Source: an uncultured Clostridia bacterium
GTDB taxonomy: Bacteria > Bacillota > Clostridia > Christensenellales > UBA3700
Direction of reading: 5' to 3'
Assembly (NCBI GenBank): GCA_945872615.1
Contig: CAMBZZ010000010.1
Location: 1-53,845 of the forward strand
Length of the DNA: 53,845 nt
Below, one piece after another: positions 1 to 11,194 of the stretch (positions within the stretch are counted from its first letter, which is position 1; each line of letters opens with the position of its first letter). The translations under genes were made by a program, and so were the position numbers. The notes beneath the pieces were generated by a model. That model saw only the letters and a list, made by a program, of their open reading frames with translations. It was not told the DNA's origin and made no database searches.

Positions 1-85
1 CATTCGCAAATGATTTAATATTTAATTTTTGTCTAAACTTTTGGGTTCACTTCATCAAAGGGCGGTTTTTCTATTTGCACATTAT

Positions 86-388
86 TTATTTTTTTCTTTC
101 TTTGAGGTACTTCTCCATACCTTGTACGGTTGCCTTAGCTATGTGATAATCGGCAAAAATCATAATTGCGCAAGTCAGTATTGCAAGGATACTCATCGCC
201 ACGCCGCCGAGTACCGTCTTAACTCCTTCAAAAGCAAAGCTCTTGACGAGATAGGTAGCCCCGGTCACGCCTATGAAACCGCCCACGAAGAGTGTGCAAA
301 CAAATCCCACGTAGGACACAATCGTCATCAATATCATAAATATATCGTTGAATATCATTTCAGATTTTTTCATCGGCTTTTCGTTCAT
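86..388 (-). CDS. Small two-helix membrane protein of unknown function
   Basis: A 100-residue protein with two long hydrophobic stretches (about residues 17-43 and 58-80) and a basic C-terminus ending in a lysine/arginine-rich tail, so probably a two-pass inner-membrane protein. I do not recognise a family. It lies 35 bp downstream of ispDF on the same strand and could be the last gene of the rqcP-ispDF transcript. No clear ribosome binding site precedes the first ATG; a second ATG at codon 6 is possible. The opposite strand is also open here (29-433), but its product is His/Tyr-rich and looks like a shadow. Coding status is likely but not certain. Confidence 0.6.
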   Translation of the reverse strand: MNEKPMKKSEMIFNDIFMILMTIVSYVGFVCTLFVGGFIGVTGATYLVKSFAFEGVKTVLGGVAMSILAILTCAIMIFADYHIAKATVQGMEKYLKERKK

Positions 389-423
389 ATTATTATTTTA
401 TCATTATATCGGTTTATTTTCAA

Positions 424-1554
424 CTACTTTTGATACAGCGCGCAGTATGCGTTGCAACTTATTGCTTCTTCTCGACCTACTAGTCCCAACTTTTCGGTGG
501 TGGTGGCGGTTATGCTCACACGAGTGACGTCAATGTCCATCGCCTCGGCTAGCGTTTCTTCTATTATAGGGATAAACTCGGCAAGGCGCGGTTTTTGCGC
601 CATAATCGTAGCCGACACGTTGCCCACTCTATAGCCTTGACTTTTTAGCAATCCGAGTACGTTTTTTAGTAGAATTATGCTAGATATATTCTTAAATGCG
701 GGGTCGGTGTCGGGGAAGAGCCTACCTATATCGCCGTTGTGAGAGGCGGAGAGTAGGGCATCCATGATAGCGTGTGTCAACACGTCGGCGTCGCTGTGAC
801 CAAGCAACCCTTTGTCGTGAGGAACGTTGACGCCGCCTAGTATCAGCGGTCTGCCTTCGACGAGTTGGTGAGTGTCCCAACCGCAACCAGCAAAGAAGGT
901 CTCGGGTACGAATCTGGATAGGTCGCTTGCATAAGTGATTTTGGTATTGTCGCTATCTCCTTCCACCAAGTAAATTTTGCCTATATATTGTTCGTATAGA
1001 GAAGCGTCGTCGGAGAAGCTCTTGCCTTCGAGTTCGGCTTGTGCGTAAGCTTCTTTCAACTTTTTGGCGTCGAATATTTGCGGAGTTTGCACCGCCCAAT
1101 ATTTAGACCTGTCTACCGCCTCGCTAAGTCCGTTTTCTACTATACGCAAACTGTCGGATACGGGTAGCGCAGCCACGCCGTTGCCCCATTTGATAGCGCA
1201 AGCGACAGTCCTGTCTATCAAAGCTTTTTTTACGAAAGGTCTTGCGCCGTCGTGCACGATAACGAGGTCGCAATCGTCCTCTACGCAAGATAGGGCGTTG
1301 CGTACCGAAGCCGTGCGATTGTCTCCGCCCTTGCATATAGTTATGTCGGCGTCGACGTTGTCTATTGCTTGGGCTATCCACTCTCTGTCTTCATCGGCGC
1401 AAGCGATAATCAGTCTCGATACGTCTTGTCTGCAAAAGGCAGTCAAAGTCTTGCAAAGTAGCGGCATACCGCCGATATTGAATTTTAGTTTGCTATATCC
1501 GAGCCCCGCTCTCGTCGAAGCCCCGCCACAAGGGAAAATTGCGTTAATTTTCAT
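424..1554 (-). CDS. ispDF: IspDF, fused MEP cytidylyltransferase / MEcPP synthase
   Basis: A bifunctional enzyme of the non-mevalonate (MEP) isoprenoid pathway, 376 residues. Residues 1-217 are IspD: a nucleotide-binding N-terminus with R15 and K22, the VHDGARPF block at 100-107, QTPQIF at 156-161 and a TKIT element at 204-207. Residues 220-376 are IspF: the metal-site DTH at 227-229, GHSDADVLTH at 252-261, GDIGRLFPDTD at 274-284 and the TTTEKLG..GREEAI block at 351-365. IspD carries out the third step of the pathway and IspF the fifth; the fourth-step kinase IspE is not in this window. The IspD N-terminal loop (PCGGASTRAG) departs from the usual AAGxGxR. The start overlaps the end of rqcP by 11 bp, suggesting translational coupling. 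Confidence 0.95.
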   Translation of the reverse strand: MKINAIFPCGGASTRAGLGYSKLKFNIGGMPLLCKTLTAFCRQDVSRLIIACADEDREWIAQAIDNVDADITICKGGDNRTASVRNALSCVEDDCDLVIVHDGARPFVKKALIDRTVACAIKWGNGVAALPVSDSLRIVENGLSEAVDRSKYWAVQTPQIFDAKKLKEAYAQAELEGKSFSDDASLYEQYIGKIYLVEGDSDNTKITYASDLSRFVPETFFAGCGWDTHQLVEGRPLILGGVNVPHDKGLLGHSDADVLTHAIMDALLSASHNGDIGRLFPDTDPAFKNISSIILLKNVLGLLKSQGYRVGNVSATIMAQKPRLAEFIPIIEETLAEAMDIDVTRVSITATTTEKLGLVGREEAISCNAYCALYQK

Positions 1555-1795
1555 CCGTCAACACCTCGTACATATCCGTGCAATCTTGTTTTTTGATTGT
1601 TTCTTCCACCTTGAGTATCCTAAATCTAAAGGTCTTGTCGCCAAAAAACAGCGTTACTCTATCGCCCACTTTGACTTGAGTGCCCGCTTTGGCGGGGCGA
1701 GAGTTGATTTGCACTCTCTGTGCGTCACACGCCTCGTTGGCAACGGTACGCCTTTTGATAATTCTCGATACTTTCAAAAACTTGTCCAGTCTCAT
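1544..1795 (-). CDS. rqcP: RqcP, S4-domain ribosome quality control factor
   Basis: An 83-residue S4-type RNA-binding protein beginning MRLDKFLKVSRIIKRRTVAN and closely matching the pattern of Bacillus RqcP (formerly YabO). From what is known of the family, RqcP works with RqcH on the stalled 50S-peptidyl-tRNA complex and allows processive C-terminal alanine tailing. The S4 helix-loop (residues 1-50) and the strand containing VGDRVTLFFG (about 43-52) are visible. It is the first gene of a minus-strand operon with ispDF, overlapping it by 11 bp. The upstream ribosome site is weak (AGAGAG). Hsp15-type heat-shock S4 proteins are the alternative, but the length and the C-terminal MYEVL ending favour RqcP. 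Confidence 0.9.
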   Translation of the reverse strand: MRLDKFLKVSRIIKRRTVANEACDAQRVQINSRPAKAGTQVKVGDRVTLFFGDKTFRFRILKVEETIKKQDCTDMYEVLTDEN

Positions 1796-1799
1796 ATCA

Positions 1800-2340
1800 A
1801 TTCTCTCTTGCTTATTATATTACTCTAATAATAAGTATATCATAATAAAAAATAATATCAATATTTATCCGATAATTATCCAAAAATTTATACGGAACGA
1901 TATATTTTTGTCTACAAATATATTTTATGGTTTTTGAAATAATCGTCGTTGGGGTGGTAATATTATGGAGATTTTTTATCGTAGGGCATTTGCCTGAGGA
2001 TTTTTTACGATAATAATTGGATTTATAAAATTTTACAAAAATTTTACTTTTCTATAAAATTTTACAAAAATTTTACTTTCTTTTTTTATCCGAAAATTAT
2101 TTGAAATCAACGAAAAAACAATGAAAAATAACGAAAAATATGCAATACGAAAAGTAGAGGGGCGGCGTCAAAATCAATATAAAACTCGGTTGTTTTCGTC
2201 ACTTAGCTTTAGTATGCTAGATGTTTGAAACTTAGATTTGGCTTGCTAGCAGATGGAGACAAGTAGCGAAGTCGTAATAAAGCCAATTAAGATATAATAC
2301 TCGCAAAGATTAAAAATTTACGTATATTTAATAAAAAAGC
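1800..2340. other. AT-rich intergenic region between divergent rqcP and rpoB
   Basis: About 540 bp with no convincing gene. It must hold the rqcP promoter (minus strand). It contains a 27-bp sequence present twice (2024-2050 and 2053-2079), and a loosely repeated GATTTTTTA.CG element near 1970-2015. A TATAAT at 2293-2298 has no matching -35. I see no other recognisable feature. Confidence 0.5.
2024..2079. repeat. Two-copy 27-bp tandem direct repeat
   Basis: A 27-bp AT-rich unit occurs identically at 2024-2050 and 2053-2079, a 29-bp step. Each unit holds two AAAATTTT octamers, so four self-complementary octamers lie in 56 bp. Role unknown; possibly a curved or protein-binding region upstream of rpoB. 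Confidence 0.9.
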
Positions 2341-2341
2341 G

Positions 2342-2370
2342 TTGACTTGCTTGTGGGCTTGTGCTAAAAT
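2342..2370 (+). promoter_or_regulatory. rpoBC promoter (TTGACT-17-TAAAAT, extended -10)
   Basis: TTGACT at 2342-2347, 17 bp, TAAAAT at 2365-2370, with TGC just before the -10 (extended -10 form). It lies 82 bp upstream of the rpoB start codon, so transcription would begin near 2377. Confidence 0.85.
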
Positions 2371-2378
2371 CTATAATC

Positions 2379-2417
2379 GTGCAACTATGCGTTATTATTT
2401 TTATTATATAGTTGCGC
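2379..2417 (+). promoter_or_regulatory. Hairpin in the rpoB 5' leader
   Basis: GCAACTAT at 2381-2388 pairs perfectly with ATAGTTGC at 2408-2415; a G-U and a G-C pair extend it to 10 bp (2379-2417). It starts within a few bases of the predicted transcription start and ends 23 bp before the AGGAGGG ribosome site. No U-run follows, so it is not a terminator. It may stabilise the mRNA or bind a regulator. Confidence 0.6.
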
Positions 2418-2452
2418 CAATTATTACGAAAATATTTTAAGGAGGGTGTGAT

Positions 2453-5400
2453 ATGCCTCAAAGAATTCATAAAATCAAGTGCGGCAACAACGAGAGAATG
2501 TCTTTTTCCAAGATCAAAGACGTACTCGAAATTCCGTATTTGATTGAACTGCAAAAAGAGTCTTACAAGCAGTTTATCAACGAAGGTATCAGAGATATTC
2601 TCAACGAGTTTTCTCCTGTAGTTGACAGAGCCGGTAGATTCGAATTGCACTATCTCGGCTATTCTTTGGAAGGTACGCCTAAGTACAGTATCAAAGAGTG
2701 CAAAGAAAGAGACGCTACTTACGCGTTGCCTCTCAAGGTCAAGGTAAGACTTGTCAGAAAAGAGACGGGAGAAATGACGGAAGAAGACGTATTTATGGGT
2801 GATATTCCTATCATCACCGACAACGGCTCTTTCATCATCAACGGCTCGGAGAGAGTTATCGTCAGCCAGCTCGTCAGATGCCCTGGCGTATATACTACGT
2901 CCGACGGCAAGGACCGCAACGGCGTAGAGAGATTTTCTACACTTATAATGCCTAACCGTGGTGCGAGACTTGAGTTTAAGCAAGACGCAAGCAATATTTT
3001 GTGGGTATACGTAGACCGCAACCGCAAGGTGCCTTCTACCGTTTTGCTCAGAGCTTTGGGCTTGGCAACAGACGAAGACATCATCGCTACGTTCGGCGAT
3101 GAGGTTATGCTTAGAGAGACCATCAAAAAGGACAATACCAAGACGGCTGAAGACGCCAAAATCGAGTTGTATAAGAAGCTCAAACCGGGCGAAATTCCTA
3201 ACCAAGACGGTATCGACCAACACATTAGAGGTTTGCTCTTCGACCCTAAGAAGTACGAACTTTTGCGCGTGGGCAGATACAAGCTCAACAAAGTTCTCTC
3301 CGTTGCCAGCAGAATTGCGGGCTTGGAATTGGCTGAGGATATTGTGGATAGCGAGACGGGCGAAGTTTTGGCAACCAAAGGACAAGTCCTCAGCGTAGAA
3401 GAGGCTAGAAAACTTCAAAACGCAGGCGTCAACGAAGCAATAGTCGTAGCTCCCGACGGAAGCAACTTCAAAGTTATCGGCAACAAGACGGTGGACGTCA
3501 ATGCACTCTCCTTTTACGGTAAGTCTTTTGAAGAATACTTCGGCGTTACCGCAGAGCAAGCAGGCTTGATGGAGGACGTATACTATCCGGTACTCAAGCA
3601 ACTTATGGCTCAAAACGCAGACAAGGACGCACTCCTCCAAGCTATTGCAGACAATATCGAAGATTTGTTCGTCAAGCACGTTACCTTTGACGATATTGTA
3701 GCGGGCGTATCTTACAACCTCGGCATCTCTCACGGACTTGGCAAAGCCGACAATATCGACCACCTTGCCAACAGAAGAGTAAGAGCCGTAGGCGAGTTGC
3801 TTTACGCTCAATTCCGCACGGGTATCACCAGACTTGACAAGGGCATCAAAGAGAAGATGAGCATTACCCAAGAGGACGAGGACTGCAAGGCTCAAAGCTT
3901 TATCAACATCAAGCCTGTGACGGCAGTCATCAAAGAATTCTTCGGTTCTTCCCAACTTTCGCAATTTATGGACCACTACAATCCTATTGCCGAGCTTACT
4001 CACAAGCGTAAACTTTCCGCATTGGGTCCGGGCGGTCTTAACAGAGAGAGAGCGGGCTTTGACGTGCGTGACGTACACTATACTCACTACGGTCGTCTTT
4101 GCCCTATCGAGACTCCTGAAGGACAAAACATCGGTCTTATTTCTTCGCTGGCAACCTTTGCCAAAGTCAACAAATACGGACTTATCGAGACCCCTTATCG
4201 CAAGGTAATCAAGGGCGAAGGCAAAGTCACCGACGAAGTAGTATATTTGCAAGCAGACGACGAGGACGCGTTCGTAGTTGCTCAAGCCAACGAAGAGTTG
4301 GACGACAACGGCGTATTCGTCAACGAACGTGTAAATTGCCGTTTTAGAGACGAGATTGCTGAGTATTCTCGCAACGACGTCGACTTTATGGATATTTCGC
4401 CTAAGCAAGTTATATCCGTAGCGGCTTCTTTGATACCGTTCCTCGAAAACGACGACGCGGCTCGTGCGTTGATGGGCTCCAACATGCAACGTCAGGCAGT
4501 ACCGCTCATCAAGCCCGAGGCTCCAATCATTGCAACGGGTATCGAAGCTAAGATTGCTCACGACAGCGGCGTAATGACGCTTGCCAAGAGCAACGGTGTC
4601 GTTGACTACGTCAGCGCGGACAGAATAGTAGTTGCCACCGACGACGGCGGAAAAGAAGAATACAAGCTTCAAAAATTCGAAAAGAGCAACGCGGGCACTT
4701 GCATTATCCAAAAGCCTATCGTCTCCAAAGGACAAAAGGTCATCAAGGGTATGGTGCTTGCCGACGGACCTTCTACTCAAAACGGAGAATTGGCACTCGG
4801 TCGCAACATTCTCGTAGGTTACATGTCTTGGGAAGGTTACAACTACGAGGACGCTATACTTATCAACGAAGACCTCGTCAAAGACGACGTATTTACCTCT
4901 ATTCACATCGAGAAGTACGAGATAGAGTGTCGTGACACGAGGCTCGGCGAAGAGCAAATCACTCGCGACATACCTCACGTAAGCGCAGACTCCATCAAGT
5001 ATCTTGACGAGGATGGTATAATCATGGTGGGCGCAGAAGTCCACAGCGACGATTACCTCGTCGGTCGCGTAACTCCTAAGGGAGAGACGGAACTCTCGCC
5101 TGAAGAGAGATTGCTCAGAGCAATATTCGGTCAAAAGGCAAGAGAAGTGAGAGATACTTCCCTCAAGCTGCCTCACGGTCAATACGGTATCGTCGTAGAC
5201 GTCAAAGTATTCAAGAGAGAGAACAAAGACGAGTTGCCACCTGGAGTAAACAAACTCGTAAGAGTGTACGTTGCTCAAAAGCGTAAAATCGGCGTAGGTG
5301 ACAAGATGTCGGGTCGTCACGGTAACAAGGGCGTCGTATCGAGAGTATTGCCTAGAGAGGATATGCCGTTTATGGCGGACGGAACTCCTTTGCAAATCGT

Positions 5401-6211
5401 GCTCAACCCATTGGGCGTACCGTCTCGTATGAATATCGGTCAGGTATTGGAAGTCCACCTCGGACTTATCGCCAAACTCCTCGATTGGAAGATTGCGACC
5501 CCTGTATTCGACGGCGCAACGGAAGCAGACATCAAGCAACTGCTCATCGAAAACAACCTCCCTGCACACGGCAAGTTGGAGCTGTTCGACGGAAGAACGG
5601 GTGAGAAGTTCGAAAACCCTGTTACCGTGGGCTATATGTATATGCTCAAGCTCTGCCACCTCGTAGACGACAAAATCCACGCTCGTTCTATCGGACCTTA
5701 CAGCCTCGTAACGCAACAGCCTCTCGGCGGTAAAGCACAATTCGGCGGACAAAGATTCGGTGAAATGGAAGTTTGGGCTTTGGAAGCATACGGCGCGGCA
5801 CACATTTTGCAAGAGATTTTGACCGTCAAGTCGGACGACATCAACGGCAGACAAAAGGTATACGAAGCAATCGTCAAGGGCGCACCTGTAGCAGAACCGG
5901 GAACGCCGGAATCATTCAAGGTGCTCATCAAAGAATTCCAAGCGTTGGGTCTCGACATCAAGGTCCTCAACGAAAACAAGGAAGAAATCGGTATCCGCGA
6001 GATGATAGAGGACGAGAGCGAATTGTTGCCTGAGAAGGAACAAGAAAAAGAAGAAGTAGATCCGTTCCAACTCGAAGAAACCGACCTGTTCGGTCTCGGT
6101 GGCGGAGAAGACGTCGATATCAACATTGACAATTTGCTCGGTATGGGCGAAACCGACGATGACGACGACGCAATTTTCGGCAACTTGTTTGATAACAAGG
6201 ACGAAGAGTAA
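2453..6211 (+). CDS. rpoB: RNA polymerase beta subunit
   Basis: The beta subunit of RNA polymerase, forming half of the active-site cleft; 1252 residues, close to other Clostridia. A strong ribosome site (GGAGGG, 2441-2446) fixes the start. The rifamycin pocket runs from [12 protein letters not shown] (496-507) through [14 protein letters not shown] (516-529) to RPPIETP-like CPIETPEG. Aligned with E. coli, D516, H526 and S531 are kept (D507, H517, S522), but the R529 position is lysine (K520). The C-terminus carries an acidic tail with a DDDDD run near residues 1235-1240. rpoC follows after 11 bp with its own AGGAGG. The gene is not preceded by rplJL as is usual; those lie 27 kb downstream. 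Confidence 0.99.
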   Translation: MPQRIHKIKCGNNERMSFSKIKDVLEIPYLIELQKESYKQFINEGIRDILNEFSPVVDRAGRFELHYLGYSLEGTPKYSIKECKERDATYALPLKVKVRLVRKETGEMTEEDVFMGDIPIITDNGSFIINGSERVIVSQLVRCPGVYTTSDGKDRNGVERFSTLIMPNRGARLEFKQDASNILWVYVDRNRKVPSTVLLRALGLATDEDIIATFGDEVMLRETIKKDNTKTAEDAKIELYKKLKPGEIPNQDGIDQHIRGLLFDPKKYELLRVGRYKLNKVLSVASRIAGLELAEDIVDSETGEVLATKGQVLSVEEARKLQNAGVNEAIVVAPDGSNFKVIGNKTVDVNALSFYGKSFEEYFGVTAEQAGLMEDVYYPVLKQLMAQNADKDALLQAIADNIEDLFVKHVTFDDIVAGVSYNLGISHGLGKADNIDHLANRRVRAVGELLYAQFRTGITRLDKGIKEKMSITQEDEDCKAQSFINIKPVTAVIKEFFGSSQLSQFMDHYNPIAELTHKRKLSALGPGGLNRERAGFDVRDVHYTHYGRLCPIETPEGQNIGLISSLATFAKVNKYGLIETPYRKVIKGEGKVTDEVVYLQADDEDAFVVAQANEELDDNGVFVNERVNCRFRDEIAEYSRNDVDFMDISPKQVISVAASLIPFLENDDAARALMGSNMQRQAVPLIKPEAPIIATGIEAKIAHDSGVMTLAKSNGVVDYVSADRIVVATDDGGKEEYKLQKFEKSNAGTCIIQKPIVSKGQKVIKGMVLADGPSTQNGELALGRNILVGYMSWEGYNYEDAILINEDLVKDDVFTSIHIEKYEIECRDTRLGEEQITRDIPHVSADSIKYLDEDGIIMVGAEVHSDDYLVGRVTPKGETELSPEERLLRAIFGQKAREVRDTSLKLPHGQYGIVVDVKVFKRENKDELPPGVNKLVRVYVAQKRKIGVGDKMSGRHGNKGVVSRVLPREDMPFMADGTPLQIVLNPLGVPSRMNIGQVLEVHLGLIAKLLDWKIATPVFDGATEADIKQLLIENNLPAHGKLELFDGRTGEKFENPVTVGYMYMLKLCHLVDDKIHARSIGPYSLVTQQPLGGKAQFGGQRFGEMEVWALEAYGAAHILQEILTVKSDDINGRQKVYEAIVKGAPVAEPGTPESFKVLIKEFQALGLDIKVLNENKEEIGIREMIEDESELLPEKEQEKEEVDPFQLEETDLFGLGGGEDVDINIDNLLGMGETDDDDDAIFGNLFDNKDEE

Positions 6212-6222
6212 GGAGGTACGAT

Positions 6223-9200
6223 ATGTCAGAAGTAAACAATTTTGATTCCATTCAAATAGGCGTAGCATCTCCGGAAAAAATCAGGTCTTGGTCGCACGGT
6301 GAAGTCACCAAACCCGAGACCATCAATTACAGAACTCAAAAGCCTGAAAAGGACGGCTTGTTCTGCGAAAGAATTTTCGGACCAACCAAAGACTGGGAGT
6401 GTAATTGCGGCAAGTATAAGCGTGTAAGATATAAGGGCGTTATTTGCGACAAGTGCGGCGTAGAAGTTACCAAAAAAATCGTGCGTCGTGAAAGAATGGG
6501 ACATATCGAACTCGCTTGTCCCGTATCGCACATCTGGTATTTTAAGGGCGTGCCTTCGCGTATCAGTATCGCGCTCGATATGTCTCCTAAGGACGTAGAA
6601 CACGTGCTTTATTATAGCAAGTACGTTGTTATCGACCCGGGCAGAACTGATTTTCTCGTCAAGCAAGTCATCGACGACAAAGAATACTTGGAAGCTATCG
6701 ACAAGTTCGGACAAGGCTCTTTCAAGGCGGGCAGAGGCGCGGAAGCAGTCAAAGAATTGCTGATGGCAATCGACCTTGACAAAGAGTCCAAAGAGCTCAA
6801 AGATATTGTTGCTACCACCCAAGGACAGAGAAGAATCAAGGCTGTCAAGCGTCTCGAAGTCATCGAGTCCTTTAGAATAAGCAACAACAGACCTGAGTGG
6901 ATGATACTCGACGTGTTGCCTGTATTGCCACCTGAGCTCAGACCAATGGTACCGCTCGACGGTGGAAGATACGCAGCCAGCGACCTCAACGACCTATATC
7001 GTCGTGTAATCAACCGTAACAATCGTCTCAAGAAGTTGATAGAGATGGGCTCTCCGGAGATTATTATCATCAACGAAAAGCGTATGTTGCAAGAAGCAGT
7101 CGACGCTTTGATAGACAACGGCAGAAGAGGTAAGCCTGTTACGGGCGCGGGCAATAGAGAACTCAAATCTCTCACCAGCATGCTCAAGGGTAAACAAGGT
7201 CGTTTCCGTCAAAACTTGCTGGGTAAGCGTGTAGACTATTCGGGTCGTTCGGTTATCGTAGTAGGACCGGAACTCAAAATGTACCAATGCGGTATTCCTA
7301 AGGAGATGGCGCTCGAACTCTTCAAGCCTTTCGTAACGAGAAAGCTTATCGAGTACGGCAAGTGCCAAAACCCTAAGGCTGCCAAGAAGATATTGTCCAA
7401 AGCCCAAGACCTGATTATTTGGGATATTTTGGAAGAAGTCATCAAGGACCACCCCGTACTTCTCAACCGTGCGCCTTCTTTGCACAGACTCTCTATACAA
7501 GCTTTCGAGCCTGTATTGGTAGAGGGGAGAGCAATCAAGTTGCATCCGTTGGTGTGCGGCGCGTTCAACGCCGACTTCGACGGTGACCAGATGGCAGTAC
7601 ACGTACCACTCAGCGTAGAGGCAAGAGCAGAAGCGAGATTTTTGATGTTGTCTACCAACAATATCCTCAAGCTCTCCGACGGTAAGGCAGTCGTTTCTCC
7701 GTCGCAAGATATGGTCATCGGTAGTTACTACCTGACTATCGACAAGGACGGCGGTTTGGGCGAAGGCAGATGCTTCCGCAACGCCAACGAAGCGTTGATG
7801 GCATATCAAGACAAACAAATCGAATTGCAATCCAAGATTAGAGTGAGAGTAGAAAAAGTAATCGACGGACAAAAGTATTCTAAGATTCTCAATACCACTC
7901 TCGGAAGAATTATATTCAACACCGCTATTCCTCAAGACTTGCACTTCGTACCGAGAGATACGCCTGAGCAACAACTTGACTTGGAAATCGACATGACGGT
8001 GGGCAAGAAAGAATTGTCCAAAATCGTCGAGAGATGCTTCAAATATAAGGGCGCAACCGAAACTTCGGTTATCCTCGACAAAATCAAGGCTCAAGGCTTC
8101 AAGTATTCTACTATCGGCGCAATAACCACCAGCGTATTCGACATGCACGTGCCTAAGAATAAGAAGGAAGTTATCGCAAGAGCCGAAGAAGCCGTTCAAA
8201 AGCAAGAGAAGCTCTACAAGAGAGGTCTCATCGACGAGCAAAAGAGATACGAGAGCATAGTCGATATTTGGAAAAAAGCCAAAGAAGAAATCGACAAAGA
8301 GTTGGAGACCACCCTCGGCAGATTCAATCCTATTTGGATGATGGCTAAGTCGGGTGCGCGTGGTAACATATCGCAGATTTCGCAGTTGTGCTCCATGAAA
8401 GGTCTGGTGCAAGACCCGTCGGGTAAAGTCATCGAACTCCCTGTAAAGGCTTCGTTCCGTGAAGGTTTGTCGGTGCTCGAATACTTCATATCGTCACACG
8501 GTGGACGTAAAGGTATGGCGGATACGGCACTTAAGACGGCAGAATCGGGTTACTTGACCAGACGTCTCGTCGACGTAGCTCAAGAAGTCATCGTGTCCGA
8601 GCAAGATTGCGGCGACACCAAGGGTATCGTAGTAGTTAGACCAATGCGCACCCAAAAGATGACCGACGACGACTACAGCGCGGCACTCAAAGACTTCGTA
8701 GAAAGAATTGACGGTAGATTTGCAATAGACGACGTAATCAACCCTGTTACGGGAGAAGTTATATGCGCTAAGGACGAGATGATTACCGCAGATATGGCTG
8801 ACGTCATCAAGTCTTGCGGAGTTGCTCAAGTACACGTAAGAACCGTTATGACTTGTAAGTCCAAGTACGGCGTATGTGCTAAGTGCTACGGTAAGAACAT
8901 GGCTTCCAACAACCCTGTTAAACTCGGCGAAGCTGTCGGTATCATCGCGGCGCAATCTATCGGTGAGCCTGGTACTCAGCTTACGATGAGAACCTTCCAC
9001 ACGGGCGGTGTCGCAACGGATAGCGATATTACGGGCGGTCTGCCACGTGTACAAGAGTTGTTCGAAGCTAGACGTCCTAAGGGTATCGCGGTCGTTAGCG
9101 GAATCAAGGGTAAAATCAGCATCAACGAAGAAAAGCATATCATCACCGTTACCCCTGAGAGCGGAGAGCCTTGCGAATACAAGTATTCCTTCAACCAAAA

Positions 9201-9831
9201 GTTGGCTGAGAAAAACGGCGTAACTCTCAAAGAGGGTGATATTGTAGAGGCGGGCGACCCATTGACCCAAGGTAGTATCTACCCACCTGATATTCTCAAT
9301 ACCAAGGGCGTCAACGGCGTACTCGAGTATATCATCAGAGAAGTCAAGGCGACCTATTCTAAAGCCGGCGTAGACATCAACGAAAAGCATATCGAGATTA
9401 TCGTTAGACAGATGTTGCGCAAGGTAAGAATAGAGATGCAAGGCGACACTCACATGATACCGGGCGAACTCGTAGACCTCCACACCTTCGAAGAAGAAAA
9501 CCAAAGAGTATTGGAAGAGGGCGGCGTACCTGCTATCTCCAAGAGAGTATTGCTGGGTATCACCAAGGCGTCTTTGGCAACCGAGTCTTTCTTGTCGGCA
9601 GCGTCCTTCCAAGAGACTGCGAGAGTGCTTACCGAAGCCGCTATCCGCAACAAGATAGACAACCTAAGAGGTCTCAAAGAAAACGTTATCCTCGGTAAAC
9701 TTATCCCTGCGGGTACCGGTATGAAAAGATACCGCAATATCGTTGCTTTGCCGTCTAACAGCGGTGAAAACGAAATCGTTGAGGACCAAATCCAAGATAA
9801 GTTTGCAATCGAAAACGATATTGAGGACTAA
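6223..9831 (+). CDS. rpoC: RNA polymerase beta' subunit
   Basis: The beta' subunit of RNA polymerase, 1202 residues, the typical Firmicutes length without the large lineage-specific insertions. The N-terminal zinc site is visible ([19 protein letters not shown], about residues 60-85). The catalytic magnesium loop is NADFDGDQ at 449-456 (D451, D453, D455). The second zinc cluster, [13 protein letters not shown], is near residue 885, followed by the [28 protein letters not shown] region of the trigger loop. It forms an operon with rpoB. No terminator lies between rpoC and the SAM riboswitch of metK, so read-through into the riboswitch is possible. Confidence 0.99.
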   Translation: MSEVNNFDSIQIGVASPEKIRSWSHGEVTKPETINYRTQKPEKDGLFCERIFGPTKDWECNCGKYKRVRYKGVICDKCGVEVTKKIVRRERMGHIELACPVSHIWYFKGVPSRISIALDMSPKDVEHVLYYSKYVVIDPGRTDFLVKQVIDDKEYLEAIDKFGQGSFKAGRGAEAVKELLMAIDLDKESKELKDIVATTQGQRRIKAVKRLEVIESFRISNNRPEWMILDVLPVLPPELRPMVPLDGGRYAASDLNDLYRRVINRNNRLKKLIEMGSPEIIIINEKRMLQEAVDALIDNGRRGKPVTGAGNRELKSLTSMLKGKQGRFRQNLLGKRVDYSGRSVIVVGPELKMYQCGIPKEMALELFKPFVTRKLIEYGKCQNPKAAKKILSKAQDLIIWDILEEVIKDHPVLLNRAPSLHRLSIQAFEPVLVEGRAIKLHPLVCGAFNADFDGDQMAVHVPLSVEARAEARFLMLSTNNILKLSDGKAVVSPSQDMVIGSYYLTIDKDGGLGEGRCFRNANEALMAYQDKQIELQSKIRVRVEKVIDGQKYSKILNTTLGRIIFNTAIPQDLHFVPRDTPEQQLDLEIDMTVGKKELSKIVERCFKYKGATETSVILDKIKAQGFKYSTIGAITTSVFDMHVPKNKKEVIARAEEAVQKQEKLYKRGLIDEQKRYESIVDIWKKAKEEIDKELETTLGRFNPIWMMAKSGARGNISQISQLCSMKGLVQDPSGKVIELPVKASFREGLSVLEYFISSHGGRKGMADTALKTAESGYLTRRLVDVAQEVIVSEQDCGDTKGIVVVRPMRTQKMTDDDYSAALKDFVERIDGRFAIDDVINPVTGEVICAKDEMITADMADVIKSCGVAQVHVRTVMTCKSKYGVCAKCYGKNMASNNPVKLGEAVGIIAAQSIGEPGTQLTMRTFHTGGVATDSDITGGLPRVQELFEARRPKGIAVVSGIKGKISINEEKHIITVTPESGEPCEYKYSFNQKLAEKNGVTLKEGDIVEAGDPLTQGSIYPPDILNTKGVNGVLEYIIREVKATYSKAGVDINEKHIEIIVRQMLRKVRIEMQGDTHMIPGELVDLHTFEEENQRVLEEGGVPAISKRVLLGITKASLATESFLSAASFQETARVLTEAAIRNKIDNLRGLKENVILGKLIPAGTGMKRYRNIVALPSNSGENEIVEDQIQDKFAIENDIED

Positions 9832-9843
9832 TACAACTAAATA

Positions 9844-9945
9844 CTGTTTCTATAGAGAGTGTCGGAGGGACGGACCCTATGAAGGCACAGCAACCTGAAT
9901 TTTAAGGTGCTAAATTCCGCAAGATATACTTGAAAGATAGAAGAC
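9844..9945 (+). ncRNA. SAM-I (S-box) riboswitch upstream of metK
   Basis: The conserved S-box core is visible: AGAGAG, GGAGGGAC, CCCTATGAA, AGCAACC, GGTGCTAAATTCC and GAAAGATAGAAG. P1 pairs TTCTAT (9848-9853) with ATAGAA (9937-9942). The class binds S-adenosylmethionine and turns off methionine and SAM genes when SAM is plentiful. Its place just before metK fits feedback control of SAM synthesis. Confidence 0.95.
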
Positions 9946-9994
9946 ATAAAGCGAGCCACTATCGGTTATGTCGATAGTGGCTCCTTCGTAGGAG
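9943..9994 (+). promoter_or_regulatory. Expression platform of the SAM riboswitch
   Basis: Three helices compete here. Hairpin A is a perfect 12-bp stem (9953-9964 with 9972-9983). An alternative helix pairs GACATAA (9943-9949, overlapping the 3' strand of P1) with TTATGTC (9966-9972). A third pairs CTCCT (9981-9985) with AGGAG (9990-9994), the metK ribosome site. Hairpin A has no U-run after it, so a classic terminator is unlikely and control may act on translation. Confidence 0.6.
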
Positions 9995-10000
9995 AACGAA

Positions 10001-11194
10001 ATGATTAAGAGATTATTTACCAGCGAAAGCGTGACGGAAGGACATCCCGACAAGGTTTGCGACAAAATATCCGACAGCGTGTTGGACGCTTTGTTGGCAC
10101 AAGACCCGATGAGCAGAGTTGCGGCGGAGACTTGTTGCAACACGGGCTTTGCATTGCTTATGGGCGAGGTTACGACCAACGCGGTGGTTGACTTAGAGAA
10201 GATAGTGCGACAAGCCGTACTCGAGATAGGTTACGACGACGAAGCCAAGGGCTTTGACGGCAACACTTGCGAAGTAATTGTTAGATTGGACAAACAGTCT
10301 GCCGACATTGCCATGGGCGTGGACAGCAGCGTGGAGAACAAAACCGACGGAAAGGACAAATACGACCTTATCGGCGCGGGCGACCAAGGTATGGTATTCG
10401 GCTACGCTTGCAACGAAACGCCTGAACTGATGCCTATGCCTATATCTTTGGCGCACAAGTTGACGGCAAGACTTACCGAGGTGCGTAAGACGGGCTTGCT
10501 CGACTATCTCCGTCCCGACGGCAAAGCGCAAGTGAGCGTGGAGTATCACGACGACAAGGTGGCAAGAATAGAGGCGGTTGTCGTATCGACACAACACGAC
10601 GAAAGCGTGGATATAGAGCGCCTGAGAAACGACGTCAAGAGAGTGGTCATCGACGAGGTTATTCCAGGTACTTTGATAGACGAAGATACCAAGATCTTCA
10701 TCAATCCGACGGGTAGATTCGTCATCGGCGGACCTCACGGCGACAGCGGACTGACGGGTAGAAAGATTATCGTGGACAGCTACGGCGGATATTGCCCTCA
10801 CGGCGGCGGCGCATTTAGCGGAAAAGACGCTACCAAAGTGGACAGAAGCGCTTGCTATATGGCTAGATACGTGTGTAAAAACATCGTTGCCAGCGGACTT
10901 GCCGACAAGTGCCAACTCGACGTGGCTTACGCAATAGGCGTGGCAAAACCCGTTGCAACGCAAATAAATACGTTCGGAACAGGCAAAATAAGCGACGAAA
11001 AGATAGCCGAGATTGTAAGTGAAGTATTTGACCTAAGACCGGCGGCTATTATCGAGCAGTTGGAACTGAGAAAACCGCAGTTTGCCAAGACTAGCAACTA
11101 CGGACACTTTGGCAGAGAAAACTGCGGATTCAGATGGGAAGAGACCGACAAGGTCGAAGAAATCAAAAAGGTGGCTAATAGGTTGAGCAAATGA
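10001..11194 (+). CDS. metK: S-adenosylmethionine synthetase
   Basis: Makes S-adenosylmethionine from methionine and ATP; 397 residues, normal family length. The start [21 protein letters not shown] holds the conserved ATP/methionine-binding [20 protein letters not shown] is the first family signature (about residues 125-140) and [19 protein letters not shown] (about 268-286) the glycine/lysine phosphate-binding signature. The ribosome site AGGAG (9990-9994) lies within the riboswitch expression platform. The stop overlaps the recD2 start as ATGA (11191-11194), so the two are probably translationally coupled. Confidence 0.98.
   Translation: MIKRLFTSESVTEGHPDKVCDKISDSVLDALLAQDPMSRVAAETCCNTGFALLMGEVTTNAVVDLEKIVRQAVLEIGYDDEAKGFDGNTCEVIVRLDKQSADIAMGVDSSVENKTDGKDKYDLIGAGDQGMVFGYACNETPELMPMPISLAHKLTARLTEVRKTGLLDYLRPDGKAQVSVEYHDDKVARIEAVVVSTQHDESVDIERLRNDVKRVVIDEVIPGTLIDEDTKIFINPTGRFVIGGPHGDSGLTGRKIIVDSYGGYCPHGGGAFSGKDATKVDRSACYMARYVCKNIVASGLADKCQLDVAYAIGVAKPVATQINTFGTGKISDEKIAEIVSEVFDLRPAAIIEQLELRKPQFAKTSNYGHFGRENCGFRWEETDKVEEIKKVANRLSK

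Noticed and set aside
2200..2300. Possible small RNA or second promoter upstream of rpoB
   Set aside because: A TATAAT at 2293 has no suitable -35 and no terminator follows, so there is too little to call a feature.
2318..5854. Very long open frame on the minus strand opposite rpoB (1178 codons)
   Set aside because: It is a codon-bias shadow of rpoB: the product has no family features, is rich in Val/Tyr/Arg, and lies fully opposite a certain gene. Similar shadows opposite rpoC (6994-8412, 8494-9612), fusA (22231-23931) and tuf (24399-25637) were dropped.
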